A stretch of DNA of 64,000 nucleotides, taken from contig NZ_SPQS01000003.1 of the NCBI RefSeq assembly GCF_004570865.1, forward strand, positions 310,001 through 374,000, given 5' to 3'. The DNA is from Bradyrhizobium frederickii (GTDB lineage: Bacteria > Pseudomonadota > Alphaproteobacteria > Rhizobiales > Xanthobacteraceae). Below are positions 33,561-42,811 of the stretch, piece by piece. Position 1 is the stretch's first letter; every line of letters begins with the position of its first letter. The notes beneath the pieces are model-generated. The model searched no databases. It saw only the letters and a program-made list of their open reading frames with translations, and had not been told where the DNA came from. The position numbers were made by a program, and so were the translations under genes.

Positions 33561-34961
33561 ATGATCCCCATCACCTCCTTCGCCGGCAAGACCGTCGCGG
33601 TGTTCGGCCTCGGCGGCTCGGGGCTCGCCTCCTGCCACGCGCTGAAAGCGGGCGGCGCCGAGGTGATCGCCGCGGACGACAATGCCGAGAACGTCGCCAA
33701 GGCCGCGCAGGCCGGTTTCATCACCGCCGATCTGCGCAGCGTGTCCTGGGCGGATTTCGCAGCCCTCGTGCTGGCGCCCGGTGTGCCGCTGACTCATCCG
33801 GTGCCGCATTGGAGCGTGTTGAAGGCGCGCGAGGCCGGCTGCGAGGTGATCGGCGACATCGAGCTGTTCTGCCGCGAGCGGCGGCGCCATGCGCCGGACG
33901 CGCCCTTCGTCGCCATCACCGGCACCAACGGCAAGTCGACCACGACGGCGCTGATCGCGCACCTCACGAAGGTCGCAGGCTACGACACCCAGATGGGCGG
34001 CAATATCGGCACCGCGATCCTGTCGCTGGAGCCGCCGCGCATGGGCCGCGTCCACGTCATCGAGATGTCGTCCTACCAGATCGACCTCACGCCCTCGCTC
34101 GATCCTTCGGTCGGCATTTTGCTCAATGTCAGCGAGGACCATATCGACCGCCACGGCACCATCGAACGTTATGCCGCTGTGAAGGAGCGCCTCGTGGCCG
34201 GCGTGCAGGACGGCGGCACGGCGATCGTCGGCGTCGATGACGGTTATTGCCGTGATGTCGCCGACCGGCTCGACCGTGCCGGCAAGAACGTGGTGCGCAT
34301 CTCCGTCAAGAACCCGCTGGCATCAGGCATCCATGTCGAGCACGGCAATATCGTGCGCACCGCGGGCGGCGCCCGCAGCGAGGTCGCCGCGCTCGGCGGC
34401 ATCGGTTCGCTGCGCGGCCAGCACAACGCGCAGAACGCGGCTTGCGCCGCCGCTGCCGCGCTCGCGATGGGCATCAGCTTGGAGGTGCTGCAAAACGGCC
34501 TGCGCAGCTTTCCTGGTCTCGCCCACCGCATGGAGCAGGTCGGCCGCCGCGGCAACGTGCTGTTCGTCAACGATTCCAAGGGCACCAATGCGGACGCCAC
34601 CGCGCATGCGTTGTCGTCCTTTGCCGACATCTTCTGGATCGCCGGCGGCAAGCCGAAGGCCGGCGGCATCACCAGTTTGACTGGCTTCTTCCCGCGCATC
34701 CGGAAAGCCTATCTGATCGGCGAGGCCGCGCCGGAATTTTCCGGCACGCTCGGCGCGCAGGTGCCGCACGAGATCAGCCACACCCTCGACGTCGCCGTCG
34801 AGCACGCCGCGCGCGATGCGGAAGCCTCCGGCCTCAACGATGCCGTCGTGCTGCTGTCGCCCGCCTGCGCCTCCTTCGACCAGTACCGCAACTTCGAGAT
34901 CCGCGGCACCAAGTTCCGCGAGCTGGTGCAGGCGCTGCCGGGCGTAAAGCCGGTGGTGTGA
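33561..34961 (+). CDS. murD: UDP-MurNAc-L-alanine:D-glutamate ligase
   Basis: A 466-residue Mur ligase. The N-terminal Rossmann-like part starts [15 protein letters not shown], the ATP loop is [14 protein letters not shown] (about 117-130), then MSSYQID and [11 protein letters not shown] of the MurD C-domain, and [19 protein letters not shown] at the end. It adds D-Glu in the cytoplasm. A family C repeat lies between it and ftsW. Confidence 0.96.
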   Translation: MIPITSFAGKTVAVFGLGGSGLASCHALKAGGAEVIAADDNAENVAKAAQAGFITADLRSVSWADFAALVLAPGVPLTHPVPHWSVLKAREAGCEVIGDIELFCRERRRHAPDAPFVAITGTNGKSTTTALIAHLTKVAGYDTQMGGNIGTAILSLEPPRMGRVHVIEMSSYQIDLTPSLDPSVGILLNVSEDHIDRHGTIERYAAVKERLVAGVQDGGTAIVGVDDGYCRDVADRLDRAGKNVVRISVKNPLASGIHVEHGNIVRTAGGARSEVAALGGIGSLRGQHNAQNAACAAAAALAMGISLEVLQNGLRSFPGLAHRMEQVGRRGNVLFVNDSKGTNADATAHALSSFADIFWIAGGKPKAGGITSLTGFFPRIRKAYLIGEAAPEFSGTLGAQVPHEISHTLDVAVEHAARDAEASGLNDAVVLLSPACASFDQYRNFEIRGTKFRELVQALPGVKPVV

Positions 34962-34968
34962 GAGGTCG

Positions 34969-35124
34969 CGTGTCCCAGACGCGGTGCGGCACGCAGTGAC
35001 GCTCCGCAGAGCCGGGACCCAGGCCGCTACACGATACACTGCACACTGCCGCGATATGGGCCCCGGCTCTGCAGCGCACCACGCCGCAAAGGGGCGGCGC
35101 GCTGCGCTGCGTCCGGGGCACGAG
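34969..35124. repeat. Palindromic intergenic repeat, family C
   Basis: CGTGTCCCAGACGC on the left pairs with GCGTCCGGGGCACG on the right, with AGAGCCGGGACCC / GGGCCCCGGCTCT inside. It fills the murD-ftsW gap within the dcw cluster. The rest of the gap (35125-35212) has GTTAACCCCCCGGTAACC, which could be promoter DNA. Confidence 0.75.
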
Positions 35125-35212
35125 ACTCTCTACAACTTGATCCATCATGTTAACCCCCCGGTAACCAACCTCGGCGACCAATGGACGGACCTCTGTCCGA
35201 AAGCGGTCGCCC

Positions 35213-36364
35213 ATGCTCTCCCGTGAAGAACGCACCCCCTTTTCCGAGTGGTGGTGGACCGTCGACAAGCCGCTGATGGGCGCCATCGTGGCGCTGATGC
35301 TGACCGGCGTGATCCTGTCGCTGGCGGCGAGCCCGCCGGTTGCGACCCGCATCGGGCTCGATCCCTTCCACTTCTTCAGCCGCCACGTGCTGTTCCTGCT
35401 GCCGTCCTGCATCGTGCTGCTCGGGGTGTCCTTCCTGTCGCCGCGCGCGATCCGCCGCTCGGCCCTGATCATCTTCGCGGCGAGCATCATCCTGATCGTG
35501 CTGACGCTCGCCATCGGCCCGGAGGTGAAGGGCTCGCGGCGCTGGATCACGCTGCTCGGCGTCAACATCCAGGCGTCCGAAATCGCAAAGCCGTCGTTCG
35601 TCGTGATCGCCGCCTGGCTGTTCGCGGAATCGACCAGGCGCCCGGAGATGCCGGCGACCACGATGGCGCTGGTGCTGCTCATGATGCTGGTCGCGCTGCT
35701 GGTGATGGAGCCCGACTTCGGCCAGACCATGCTGGTCCTGATGGTGTGGGGCTCGCTGTTCTTCATCGCGGGCATGCGCATGATCTGGGTGTTCGGCCTC
35801 GCAGGTCTCGGCGCGGCCGGTCTGTTCAGCGCCTATCTGTTCGTCCCGCACGTGGCGGGGCGCATCAGGCGCTTCATGAATCCGGCCTCCGGCGACACCT
35901 TCCAGGTCGATACCGCCATGGAGGCCTTCTACAACGGCGGCTGGTTCGGGCTCGGACCGGGCGAGGGCATCGCCAAGCGCAGCCTGCCGGACAGCCATAC
36001 CGACTTCGTGTTCGCGGTCGCCGCCGAGGAGTTCGGCATCATCCTGTGCCTGGCCATGCTGGCGCTGTTCGCCTTCGTCGTGATCCGTACGCTGTCGCGC
36101 GCCTATGCCAATGAGGACATGTTCTCGCGCTTCGCCGCCTCGGGTCTTGCGATTCTGTTCGGCGTGCAGGCGGCGATCAACATGTCGGTCAACCTCCAGC
36201 TCATCCCGGCCAAGGGCATGACGCTGCCGTTCATCTCCTATGGCGGCTCCTCGATCGTGTCGCTCGCCTATGGCGTCGGTATGATGCTGGCGCTGACGCG
36301 GCTCCGCCCGCGCACCGAGGTCGAAGCCAGCGGCCACGCCGAGGCGATGCGCAGCTACGCGTAA
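35213..36364 (+). CDS. ftsW: Septal peptidoglycan polymerase FtsW (SEDS family)
   Basis: A 383-residue protein with ten membrane spans. SEDS marks include KGSRRWITLLGVNIQASEIA, MEPDFGQTMLV (with the catalytic Asp in the large periplasmic region that follows), DTFQVDTAMEAFYNGGWFG, SHTDFVFAVAAEEFGI and KGMTLPFISYGGSS near the end. It polymerises lipid II into septal glycan with FtsI as partner. The length is normal. Confidence 0.96.
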   Translation: MLSREERTPFSEWWWTVDKPLMGAIVALMLTGVILSLAASPPVATRIGLDPFHFFSRHVLFLLPSCIVLLGVSFLSPRAIRRSALIIFAASIILIVLTLAIGPEVKGSRRWITLLGVNIQASEIAKPSFVVIAAWLFAESTRRPEMPATTMALVLLMMLVALLVMEPDFGQTMLVLMVWGSLFFIAGMRMIWVFGLAGLGAAGLFSAYLFVPHVAGRIRRFMNPASGDTFQVDTAMEAFYNGGWFGLGPGEGIAKRSLPDSHTDFVFAVAAEEFGIILCLAMLALFAFVVIRTLSRAYANEDMFSRFAASGLAILFGVQAAINMSVNLQLIPAKGMTLPFISYGGSSIVSLAYGVGMMLALTRLRPRTEVEASGHAEAMRSYA

Positions 36365-36371
36365 CCGCGCT

Positions 36372-36492
36372 CGTGTCCCGGACCAGCGAAGCGCAGATCC
36401 GGGACCCAGAATGCCGCAACCATGGGCCCCGGTTCAGCAGCGCACCACGCCGCAAACGGCGGCGCGCTGCGCTGCTCCCGGGGCGCGGGCAC
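36372..36492. repeat. Palindromic intergenic repeat, family C
   Basis: CGTGTCCCGGAC on the left, a central CCCCGGTTCAGCAGCGCACC and CGCCGCAAACGGCGGCG hairpin, and CTCCCGGGGCGCGGGCAC on the right. It lies between ftsW and murG and closely resembles the 34969-35124 copy. Confidence 0.75.
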
Positions 36493-36542
36493 CGTCGTTG
36501 CGGCTCGCAATGACCGCTGACAGCCTGTAAAACTCCCTCACC

Positions 36543-37643
36543 ATGGACAATTCCCCCCTGATTCTTCTCGCCGCGGGCGGCACCGGCGGCCATCTGTTTC
36601 CGGCCGAGGCACTCGGTGTCGAATTGATCCGGCGCGGCTATCGCGTCCGCCTCGTCACCGACGAGCGCGCGCTGCGTTATAGCGGGCTGTTCAGCAAGGA
36701 CATGATCGACGTCGTGGCGAGCGAGACCGCGCGCGGCCGCAATCCGCTGCAACTCGCCTATGCCGGCCTGACGCTCGCGGCCGGCACGCTGTCAGCCTAC
36801 GCCCTGATCAAGCGGTTGAAGCCCGTCGCCGTCGTCGGTTTCGGCGGCTATCCGACGCTGCCGCCGCTGGTCGCGGCGAAATTCGCCGGCGTGCCCGGGA
36901 TCATCCACGACGCCAACGCGGTGCTCGGCCGCGCCAACCGGTTCCTGTCGAGCCGCGTGCGCGCCATCGCAACCTCCTTGCCCGGTGTGCTCGACCGCGA
37001 TCCCGCGCTAGCGGGCAAGACCACGACCGTCGGCACGCCGATGCGGCCGGCGATCCTCGCGGCCGCGGCGGTGAAATATGCCGCGCCCGAGGTGAACGGC
37101 CCGCTGCGCCTGCTCGTCGTCGGCGGCAGCCAGGGCGCGCGCATCATGGCCGACATCGTGCCCGGTGCGATCGAGCGGCTCGAGCCTGCGCTATGGAGCC
37201 GCCTCGTCCTCACCCAGCAGGTGCGCGAAGAGGACATGAGCCGCGTGCGGGCCGTCTACGACAAGCTCAAGATCAAGGCCGAGCTCGCGCCGTTCTTCAC
37301 CGATTTGCCGGCGCGGCTCGCCTCCAACCATCTTGTGGTATCGCGCTCCGGCGCCGGCACGGTGGCCGAGCTCGCGGCGATCGGCCGGCCCTCGATCCTG
37401 GTGCCGTTGCCGGGCTCGATCGACCAGGACCAGTTCGCCAATGCCGGCGTGCTGGTCAAGGTCGATGGCGCGATCCGCATCCCGCAGACCGAGTTCACTT
37501 CCGACCGGTTGGCGTCCGAAATCTCCGGCCTGGCCGCCGAGCCCGCGCGCCTCGCCGCGATGGCTGCGGCCGCGAAGGGGGCGGGGCGGCTCGATGCGGC
37601 CGAGAGGCTTGCGGACCTCGTGGTGAAGACCGCCGGAATTTAG
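36543..37643 (+). CDS. murG: UDP-GlcNAc:lipid I GlcNAc transferase
   Basis: A 366-residue GT-B glycosyltransferase (GT28). It has AAGGTGGHLFPAEAL at the start (lipid I site), GFGGYPTLPPL, VVGGSQGARIMADIVP at the start of the second domain, and SRSGAGTVAELAAIGRPSIL (UDP-GlcNAc site) plus IDQDQFANA. It makes lipid II on the inner face of the membrane. An unrelated methyltransferase-fold gene follows it instead of murC. Confidence 0.96.
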   Translation: MDNSPLILLAAGGTGGHLFPAEALGVELIRRGYRVRLVTDERALRYSGLFSKDMIDVVASETARGRNPLQLAYAGLTLAAGTLSAYALIKRLKPVAVVGFGGYPTLPPLVAAKFAGVPGIIHDANAVLGRANRFLSSRVRAIATSLPGVLDRDPALAGKTTTVGTPMRPAILAAAAVKYAAPEVNGPLRLLVVGGSQGARIMADIVPGAIERLEPALWSRLVLTQQVREEDMSRVRAVYDKLKIKAELAPFFTDLPARLASNHLVVSRSGAGTVAELAAIGRPSILVPLPGSIDQDQFANAGVLVKVDGAIRIPQTEFTSDRLASEISGLAAEPARLAAMAAAAKGAGRLDAAERLADLVVKTAGI

Positions 37644-37684
37644 CGTCGGCGCCGTTCAAGCTTGCACATGGGTCGCTCGGCTCG

Positions 37685-38560
37685 ATGGTCGCACGCGCGG
37701 CACGTTCGTGCCCGGCGGAGGATTTGTTGGTGGCAGGCCTGCTGATTCACTCCCTCGCGGAGTTTTCCGATCTGGTCCTCGAGGCGCTCAGGCTCGCGGA
37801 TGCGCGCGAGATCGTCGAGATCGGCTCGGAATATGGTGGCATGTCGCCTTTTCTTGCCGCGCATTGTCGTGGGTGCGGCGGCCGCCTCACCGCCATAGAT
37901 CCCGCGCCGAAGCACGAATTCATGGAGTGGCTGAAGATCAGTCCGGACGTTCGCCATCTTGCAAAAACCAGCCTGGAGGCGTTCGCCGATGTTGACGAGG
38001 CCGATGCCTGGGTCGTCGATGGCGATCACAACTGGTACACGGTCTACAACGAGCTCGGCCACATCGATGCGATCAGCCGTCGCGCCGGCAAGCCGCTTTT
38101 GGTCTTTGTGCACGACATCGGCTGGCCGTGTGGTCGGCGCGATTTCTACTATGCGCCCGAGCGAATTCCACCCGACTATCGCCATGCCTACAGCTTCGAC
38201 GCCGGCGCGGTTCCCGGTCAGGCAGCCCTCATCAAAGGGCGCGGCTTTCGCGGCATGGGCCAGTTCGCGTTTGCCGAGGTCTCCGGCGGTGCGCGCAACG
38301 GCGTGATGACGGCGATCGACGACTTTCTGGCCGAGGCGCTCAGGGGCGGCCGCGAGCTCGGCTTTGCAGAGGTCCCGGCCGTATTCGGGCTCGGCGTGAT
38401 CTTCGATCTGGACGCGTCGTGGAGCGCGCCGCTCGCCGATCTCCTGTTGCCGTATCATCAGAACAAGCTCATTGGCGCGCTCGAGGCCAATCGCCTGCGC
38501 AACTATCTTCGCGTGCTCGATCTCCAGGATGAGGCGGCCGCGCGAACCGCCTCCCTCTGA
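37685..38560 (+). CDS. Methyltransferase-fold protein inserted in the dcw cluster
   Basis: A 291-residue protein whose middle part has a SAM-type Rossmann core: EIVEIGSEYGGMSPFLAAHC (motif I) with RLTAIDPAP (strand 2), then AWVVDGDHNWYTVYNELGHI and PLLVFVHDIGWPCGRRD. The DGDHNY-like element and the HDIGW after strand 5 recall Methyltransf_24 and CmcI/cephalosporin-hydroxylase-like proteins. The ATG at 37685 lies 41 bp after murG. murC follows after 219 bp. Such a gene is not part of the standard dcw set. Its substrate is unknown; a sugar or surface-glycan role is a guess. Base composition is like that of its neighbours. Confidence 0.8.
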   Translation: MVARAARSCPAEDLLVAGLLIHSLAEFSDLVLEALRLADAREIVEIGSEYGGMSPFLAAHCRGCGGRLTAIDPAPKHEFMEWLKISPDVRHLAKTSLEAFADVDEADAWVVDGDHNWYTVYNELGHIDAISRRAGKPLLVFVHDIGWPCGRRDFYYAPERIPPDYRHAYSFDAGAVPGQAALIKGRGFRGMGQFAFAEVSGGARNGVMTAIDDFLAEALRGGRELGFAEVPAVFGLGVIFDLDASWSAPLADLLLPYHQNKLIGALEANRLRNYLRVLDLQDEAAARTASL

Positions 38561-38779
38561 CCGAAGCGGCGACTTGGGTCCCCGTGCTCCGAGCGCGGGC
38601 CTCGCGGTCCGCGAAACCGGCCAAAATGGGGCATCCAAGCGGGAAATTACCTCGTTTGGAGGCCGCACCGGGCTTGTCCCGATCCGCCCGGTCTTGCATG
38701 AAGTGGAGGAGATTCGCCGCTGGCCGGCCACGACAGGGGCGATGTTGCGGCCGCAGCCGGAATAGACAGAGATACAGCC

Positions 38780-40183
38780 ATGAGACTGCCGCGCGAGATC
38801 GGACCCATCCACTTCGTCGGGATTGGCGGGATCGGCATGAGCGGGATCGCCGAGGTGCTGGTCAATCTCGGCTATGCCGTGCAGGGCTCCGACGCTTCCG
38901 ACAATTATAATCTCGACCGTCTGCGCAAGAAGGGTGCGAAGGTCTCGGTCGGCCACAAGGCCGAGAATGTCGACGGCGCCGAGGTGGTCGTGGTCTCCAC
39001 CGCGATCAAGCGCGACAATCCGGAACTGATGGCGGCGCGCGAACGTCGCATTCCCGTGGTGCGCCGCGCCGAGATGCTGGCTGAGCTGATGCGGCTGAAG
39101 AGCTGCGTCGCCATCGCCGGCACCCACGGCAAGACCACCACGACGACGATGGTTGCAACGCTGCTCGACGCCGGCGGACTCGATCCCACCGTCATCAACG
39201 GCGGCATCATCAACGCCTACGGTTCCAACGCGCGTCTCGGCGCCGGCGACTGGATGGTGGTGGAGGCCGACGAGAGCGACGGCACATTCCTGAAGCTGCC
39301 GACCGATGTCGCGATCGTCACCAATGTCGACCCCGAGCATCTCGACCACTTCAAGACCTTCGAGGCCGTGCAGGACGCCTTCCGCCATTTCGTCGAGAAC
39401 CTGCCGTTCTACGGCTTTGCCGTGATGTGCATCGATCATCCCGTGGTGCAGAGCCTCGTCGGCAAGATCGAGGATCGCCGCATCATCACCTACGGCGAGA
39501 ATCCGCAGGCCGATGCGCGGCTGGTCGATCTCACCGCGGGCGGCGGCGGCTCGAAGTTCAAGGTCGTGATCCGCGACCGCAAGGCCGGCACCATGCACGA
39601 GATCGCCGATCTCGCGCTGCCGATGCCGGGCCGGCACAACGCCTCCAACGCGACGGCGGCGATTGCGGTCGCGCATGCGCTCGGTGTGTCGGACGAGGCG
39701 ATCCGCACGGCGATGGCCGGCTTCGGCGGCGTCAAGCGCCGCTTCACCAAGACCGGCGAGTGGAACGGCGTCACCGTCATCGACGATTACGGCCATCACC
39801 CCGTGGAGATCGCAGCCGTGCTGAAAGCAGCGCGCGATTCCTACACCGGCAAGGTGATCGCCGTGGTGCAGCCGCATCGTTACACCCGTTTGCAATCGCT
39901 GTTCGAGGAATTCTGCACCTGCTTCAACGACGCCGACGCGGTGATCGTGGCCGACGTCTATGCCGCCGGCGAAGTGCCGATCGAGGGCATCGACCGCGAC
40001 CATTTCGTCGAAGGTCTGCGCGCCCACGGCCATCGCGAAGTGATCCCGCTGCCGGCGGCTTCGGAGCTCGCGGCCATCGTCAAGGGACTGGCAAAGTCCG
40101 GCGATCTCGTCGTGTGCCTCGGGGCCGGCAACATCACGCAATGGGCCTATGCCTTGCCGGGCGAATTGAAGGCGCTGGGGTGA
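38780..40183 (+). CDS. murC: UDP-MurNAc:L-alanine ligase
   Basis: A 467-residue Mur ligase. The N-terminal nucleotide fold starts [20 protein letters not shown], the ATP loop is [16 protein letters not shown] (about 111-126), then [21 protein letters not shown] and [14 protein letters not shown] typical of MurC. It adds L-Ala, the first residue of the stem peptide. The 219-bp gap before it contains no gene. Confidence 0.96.
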   Translation: MRLPREIGPIHFVGIGGIGMSGIAEVLVNLGYAVQGSDASDNYNLDRLRKKGAKVSVGHKAENVDGAEVVVVSTAIKRDNPELMAARERRIPVVRRAEMLAELMRLKSCVAIAGTHGKTTTTTMVATLLDAGGLDPTVINGGIINAYGSNARLGAGDWMVVEADESDGTFLKLPTDVAIVTNVDPEHLDHFKTFEAVQDAFRHFVENLPFYGFAVMCIDHPVVQSLVGKIEDRRIITYGENPQADARLVDLTAGGGGSKFKVVIRDRKAGTMHEIADLALPMPGRHNASNATAAIAVAHALGVSDEAIRTAMAGFGGVKRRFTKTGEWNGVTVIDDYGHHPVEIAAVLKAARDSYTGKVIAVVQPHRYTRLQSLFEEFCTCFNDADAVIVADVYAAGEVPIEGIDRDHFVEGLRAHGHREVIPLPAASELAAIVKGLAKSGDLVVCLGAGNITQWAYALPGELKALG

Positions 40184-40220
40184 TCGAGAGAATGTCGCGT
40201 CATCGTCGAGCACCGCCCGT

Positions 40221-40392
40221 GTGGCTACCCCTCTCCCTACCCCTCCCCCGCAAGGGGGGAGGGAACCCTTCCGCCCGTGCGTCCCTCACTCTCCCAAAGC
40301 ATCAGACTGTAGCTGTAATACCAGGTGAGGTGAGCACGCCCGTCAGGCTCCCTCCCCCCTTGCGGGGGAGGGTTGGGGAGAGGGGTAGCCAC
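40221..40392. repeat. Long palindromic intergenic repeat, family D
   Basis: GTGGCTACCCCTCTCC at the left end is the exact complement of GGAGAGGGGTAGCCAC at the right end, 172 bp apart. CCCTCCCCCGCAAGGGGGGAGGG and CCTCCCCCCTTGCGGGGGAGG give further inner hairpins. It lies between murC and murB. Confidence 0.85.
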
Positions 40393-40421
40393 AAACTCCG
40401 ACTTCGCTTGGGGCTTGCGGC

Positions 40422-41342
40422 ATGAGCTTCCCCGACATCACGCCCGCTCTCAAAGCCGCGATGCCAGACTTGCGCGGCCGGCTGCTCGCCAACCAATCGC
40501 TCGCCGAGCTCACCTGGTTTCGCGTCGGCGGCCCGGCGCAGGTGCTGTTCACGCCGGCGGACGAGGACGATCTCGCTTACTTCCTCGCGCATCTTTCACC
40601 CGACATTCCGGTCTATGTCGTCGGCGTCGGCTCCAACCTCATCGTGCGGGACGGCGGCATCGCGGGAATCGTGATCCGCCTGGCGCCGCGCGGCTTTGGT
40701 GAGGTGAGCGCGAGCGGCGATGTCGTCACCGCGGGCGCGGCCGCACTCGACAAGCGGGTGGCGGAAGTGGCAGCCTCCGCCAATATCGGCGGGCTCGAAT
40801 TCTATTTCGGCATTCCCGGCACGATCGGCGGCGCCTTGCGCATGAATGCGGGCGCCAATGGCGGCGAGAGCAAGGACGTGCTGATCGAGGCGAGGGGTGT
40901 CGGGCGCGACGGCGCCAAGCACGTGTTCTCCAATGCCGACATGAAGTTCGTCTACCGCAACAGCGGCGTCGATCCTTCCATCATCTTCACCTCGGCGCGC
41001 TTTCGCGGTGAGATCAGGGACACGGAGGCGATCCGCGCGCGCATGGCGGAGGTGCAAAGCCATCGCGAAACGGCGCAGCCGATCCGCGAGAAGACCGGCG
41101 GCTCCACCTTCAAGAATCCGCCGGGCCATTCCGCCTGGAAGCTGGTCGACGCCGCCGGCTGCCGGGGCCTGCGTGTCGGCGGCGCGCAGGTCTCGGAGAT
41201 GCACTGCAATTTCCTGATCAACACCGGCGATGCCACCGCGCACGACATCGAGACGCTGGGCGAGACCGTGCGCGAACGGGTGAAGGCGAATTCCGGAATC
41301 GAGCTACACTGGGAAATCAAGCGGATCGGGGTGTCCGCGTGA
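40422..41342 (+). CDS. murB: UDP-N-acetylenolpyruvoylglucosamine reductase
   Basis: A 306-residue FAD enzyme. The family pattern is clear: [40 protein letters not shown] (FAD site), [20 protein letters not shown], and [20 protein letters not shown] with the catalytic Ser. It reduces UDP-GlcNAc-enolpyruvate to UDP-MurNAc using NADPH. The Tyr-poor C-terminal loop fits the short type IIb form. Confidence 0.95.
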   Translation: MSFPDITPALKAAMPDLRGRLLANQSLAELTWFRVGGPAQVLFTPADEDDLAYFLAHLSPDIPVYVVGVGSNLIVRDGGIAGIVIRLAPRGFGEVSASGDVVTAGAAALDKRVAEVAASANIGGLEFYFGIPGTIGGALRMNAGANGGESKDVLIEARGVGRDGAKHVFSNADMKFVYRNSGVDPSIIFTSARFRGEIRDTEAIRARMAEVQSHRETAQPIREKTGGSTFKNPPGHSAWKLVDAAGCRGLRVGGAQVSEMHCNFLINTGDATAHDIETLGETVRERVKANSGIELHWEIKRIGVSA

Positions 41343-41344
41343 AT

Positions 41345-41447
41345 GTCGTTCCGGGGCTCGCGAAGCGAGAACCCGGAATCCATTGGGCCGCAGAGACGGT
41401 GGAGAAATGGATTCCGGGCTCGCGACTTCGTCGCGCCCAGGAATGAC
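41345..41447. repeat. Palindromic intergenic repeat, family A
   Basis: GTCGTTCCGGGGCTCGCG on the left pairs with CGCGCCCAGGAATGAC on the right, and CCGGAATCCATT / AATGGATTCCGG pair inside. It lies directly after the murB stop codon, in frame with ddl, giving a false 42-residue extension to that protein if an upstream start is used. Confidence 0.8.
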
Positions 41448-41468
41448 GAAATGGAGAGATTTCGGGCT

Positions 41469-42461
41469 ATGACCATGCGCATCACCATCCTCTTCGGCGG
41501 CTCCAACCGGGAACGTCTGGTCTCGGTCGCCTCGGCCCAGGCGCTGCATCAGGCGCTGCCCGAGGCCGATCTCTGGTGGTGGGACATCGAGGACAAGGTG
41601 CATGTCGTGCAGTCCAAGCAACTGCTCGAGCATGCTCGCCCGTTCGAGGACGAGTTCAAGCCGGGCACGCGTGGCATCCCCTTGGAGCAGGCGCTCGACC
41701 AGGCCAAGGCCGAGGGGCGCGTGCTGGTGCTCGGCCTGCATGGCGGGCGTGCCGAGAACGGGGAATTGCAGGTGATGTGCGAGGCGCGCGGCGTGCCCTT
41801 CACCGGCTCGGGCTCGGCCTCCTCGCATCTTGCCTTCGACAAGTTCGCGGCTAAGCGGTTTGCCGCCCTCGGCGGCGTGACGCCGCCGGCAAACATTGCG
41901 CTCGACGACATCGACGAGGCCTTTGCCGAATACGGCAGGCTGATCGCAAAGCCGGCGCGCGACGGCTCGAGCTACGGCCTGATCTTCGTCAACGCCAAGC
42001 AGGATCTCGTCGCCGTCCGGAACGCCGCCAAGCACGAAGATTATGTCATCGAGCCCTACATCGCCGGCGTCGAGGCGACCTGCGGCGTGCTGGAGCGCAC
42101 CGATGGCTCCATCATCGCGCTGCCGCCGATCGAGATCATTCCGGGCGAGGGCAATTTCGATTACGCCGCAAAATATCTCCTGAAGTCGACTCAGGAGATC
42201 TGCCCCGGCCGTTTCGCACCCGAGATCACCGCCGCGCTGAAGGCGCAGGCGATGCTGGCGCACCGCGCGATGTCCTGCACCGGCTATTCCCGGTCGGACT
42301 TCATCGTCTCGGACAGGGGCCTGGTCTATCTCGAGACCAACACGCTGCCCGGGCTGACCAAGTCCTCGCTCTACCCCAAGGCGCTGAAAGCCGAGGGCAT
42401 CGCATTCGTCGACTTCCTGCGCGACCTGGTGGAGCTCGCGGAGCGGGGCGTCCGGAAATAA
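41469..42461 (+). CDS. ddl: D-alanine--D-alanine ligase, divergent form
   Basis: A 330-residue ATP-grasp protein. The usual Ddl elements are present but altered: FGGSNRERLVSVASAQAL at the start, LHGGRAENGELQVMCEARGV (normally GEDGxxQG), GSGSASSHLAFDKFAAKRF, KPARDGSSYGLIFV, and LETNTLPGLTKSSLYPKAL (normally EVNTLPG). The ATP- and metal-binding residues appear kept. It makes D-Ala-D-Ala for MurF. The start at 41469 excludes the repeat-derived frame upstream. A relaxed or different D-amino acid preference is possible. Confidence 0.85.
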   Translation: MTMRITILFGGSNRERLVSVASAQALHQALPEADLWWWDIEDKVHVVQSKQLLEHARPFEDEFKPGTRGIPLEQALDQAKAEGRVLVLGLHGGRAENGELQVMCEARGVPFTGSGSASSHLAFDKFAAKRFAALGGVTPPANIALDDIDEAFAEYGRLIAKPARDGSSYGLIFVNAKQDLVAVRNAAKHEDYVIEPYIAGVEATCGVLERTDGSIIALPPIEIIPGEGNFDYAAKYLLKSTQEICPGRFAPEITAALKAQAMLAHRAMSCTGYSRSDFIVSDRGLVYLETNTLPGLTKSSLYPKALKAEGIAFVDFLRDLVELAERGVRK

Positions 42462-42811
42462 TTAGGACTGGTTAACGGCCGGATCGGCGAAACGGGCCGG
42501 TTTGGCGCCCAAAACCGGTAAAATGCCGGATATCGCGGCATAACAGCCTCACATAACGGGGCAAAATGCGCACGTCGTTAACGAATTTTACCTTTTGTTT
42601 ACCAGGACGTCCGAAGGTTAACGCTGGCGGCGCATATGGCGCTTTGGCTGCCGGCGCGTGAGCTGTCGCGGGTGATGTCACCTCCAGCGAACGCTTTGAA
42701 GGGGAGAGGTTTTCTTCTGCTGAAGACCAGCACCCGGCCCGGCACGTCCAGGACGTCATGTTCGCCAGGATCCGCGCGATGTCGCGGGCAAACTGTTGAC
42801 GAGCTCGTGCA
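42462..42811 (+). promoter_or_regulatory. Leader and probable promoter of ftsQAZ
   Basis: A 350-bp gap with no gene. It holds three GTTAAC sequences (42471, 42577, 42617; the last two are 40 bp apart), an A/T-rich core with TTAACGAATTTTACC (6 of 8 fixed bases of the TTAA-N7-TTAA CtrA site), and TTTTGTTTACC. An imperfect palindrome ATGCCG-GATATCG-CGGCAT lies at 42522-42540. In Caulobacter ftsQA has its own CtrA-linked promoter; a similar control here is inference. Confidence 0.45.

Noticed and set aside
37640..40213. Very long open frame on the minus strand (857 codons) opposite murC and its upstream neighbour
   Set aside because: It runs antisense to two well-supported genes. High GC content leaves few stop codons in the opposite frame, and the translation has no recognisable domain.
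41343..41468. 42-residue N-terminal extension of the ddl product
   Set aside because: The extension is encoded wholly by a family A repeat, and Ddl proteins start at the GGxSxER region.
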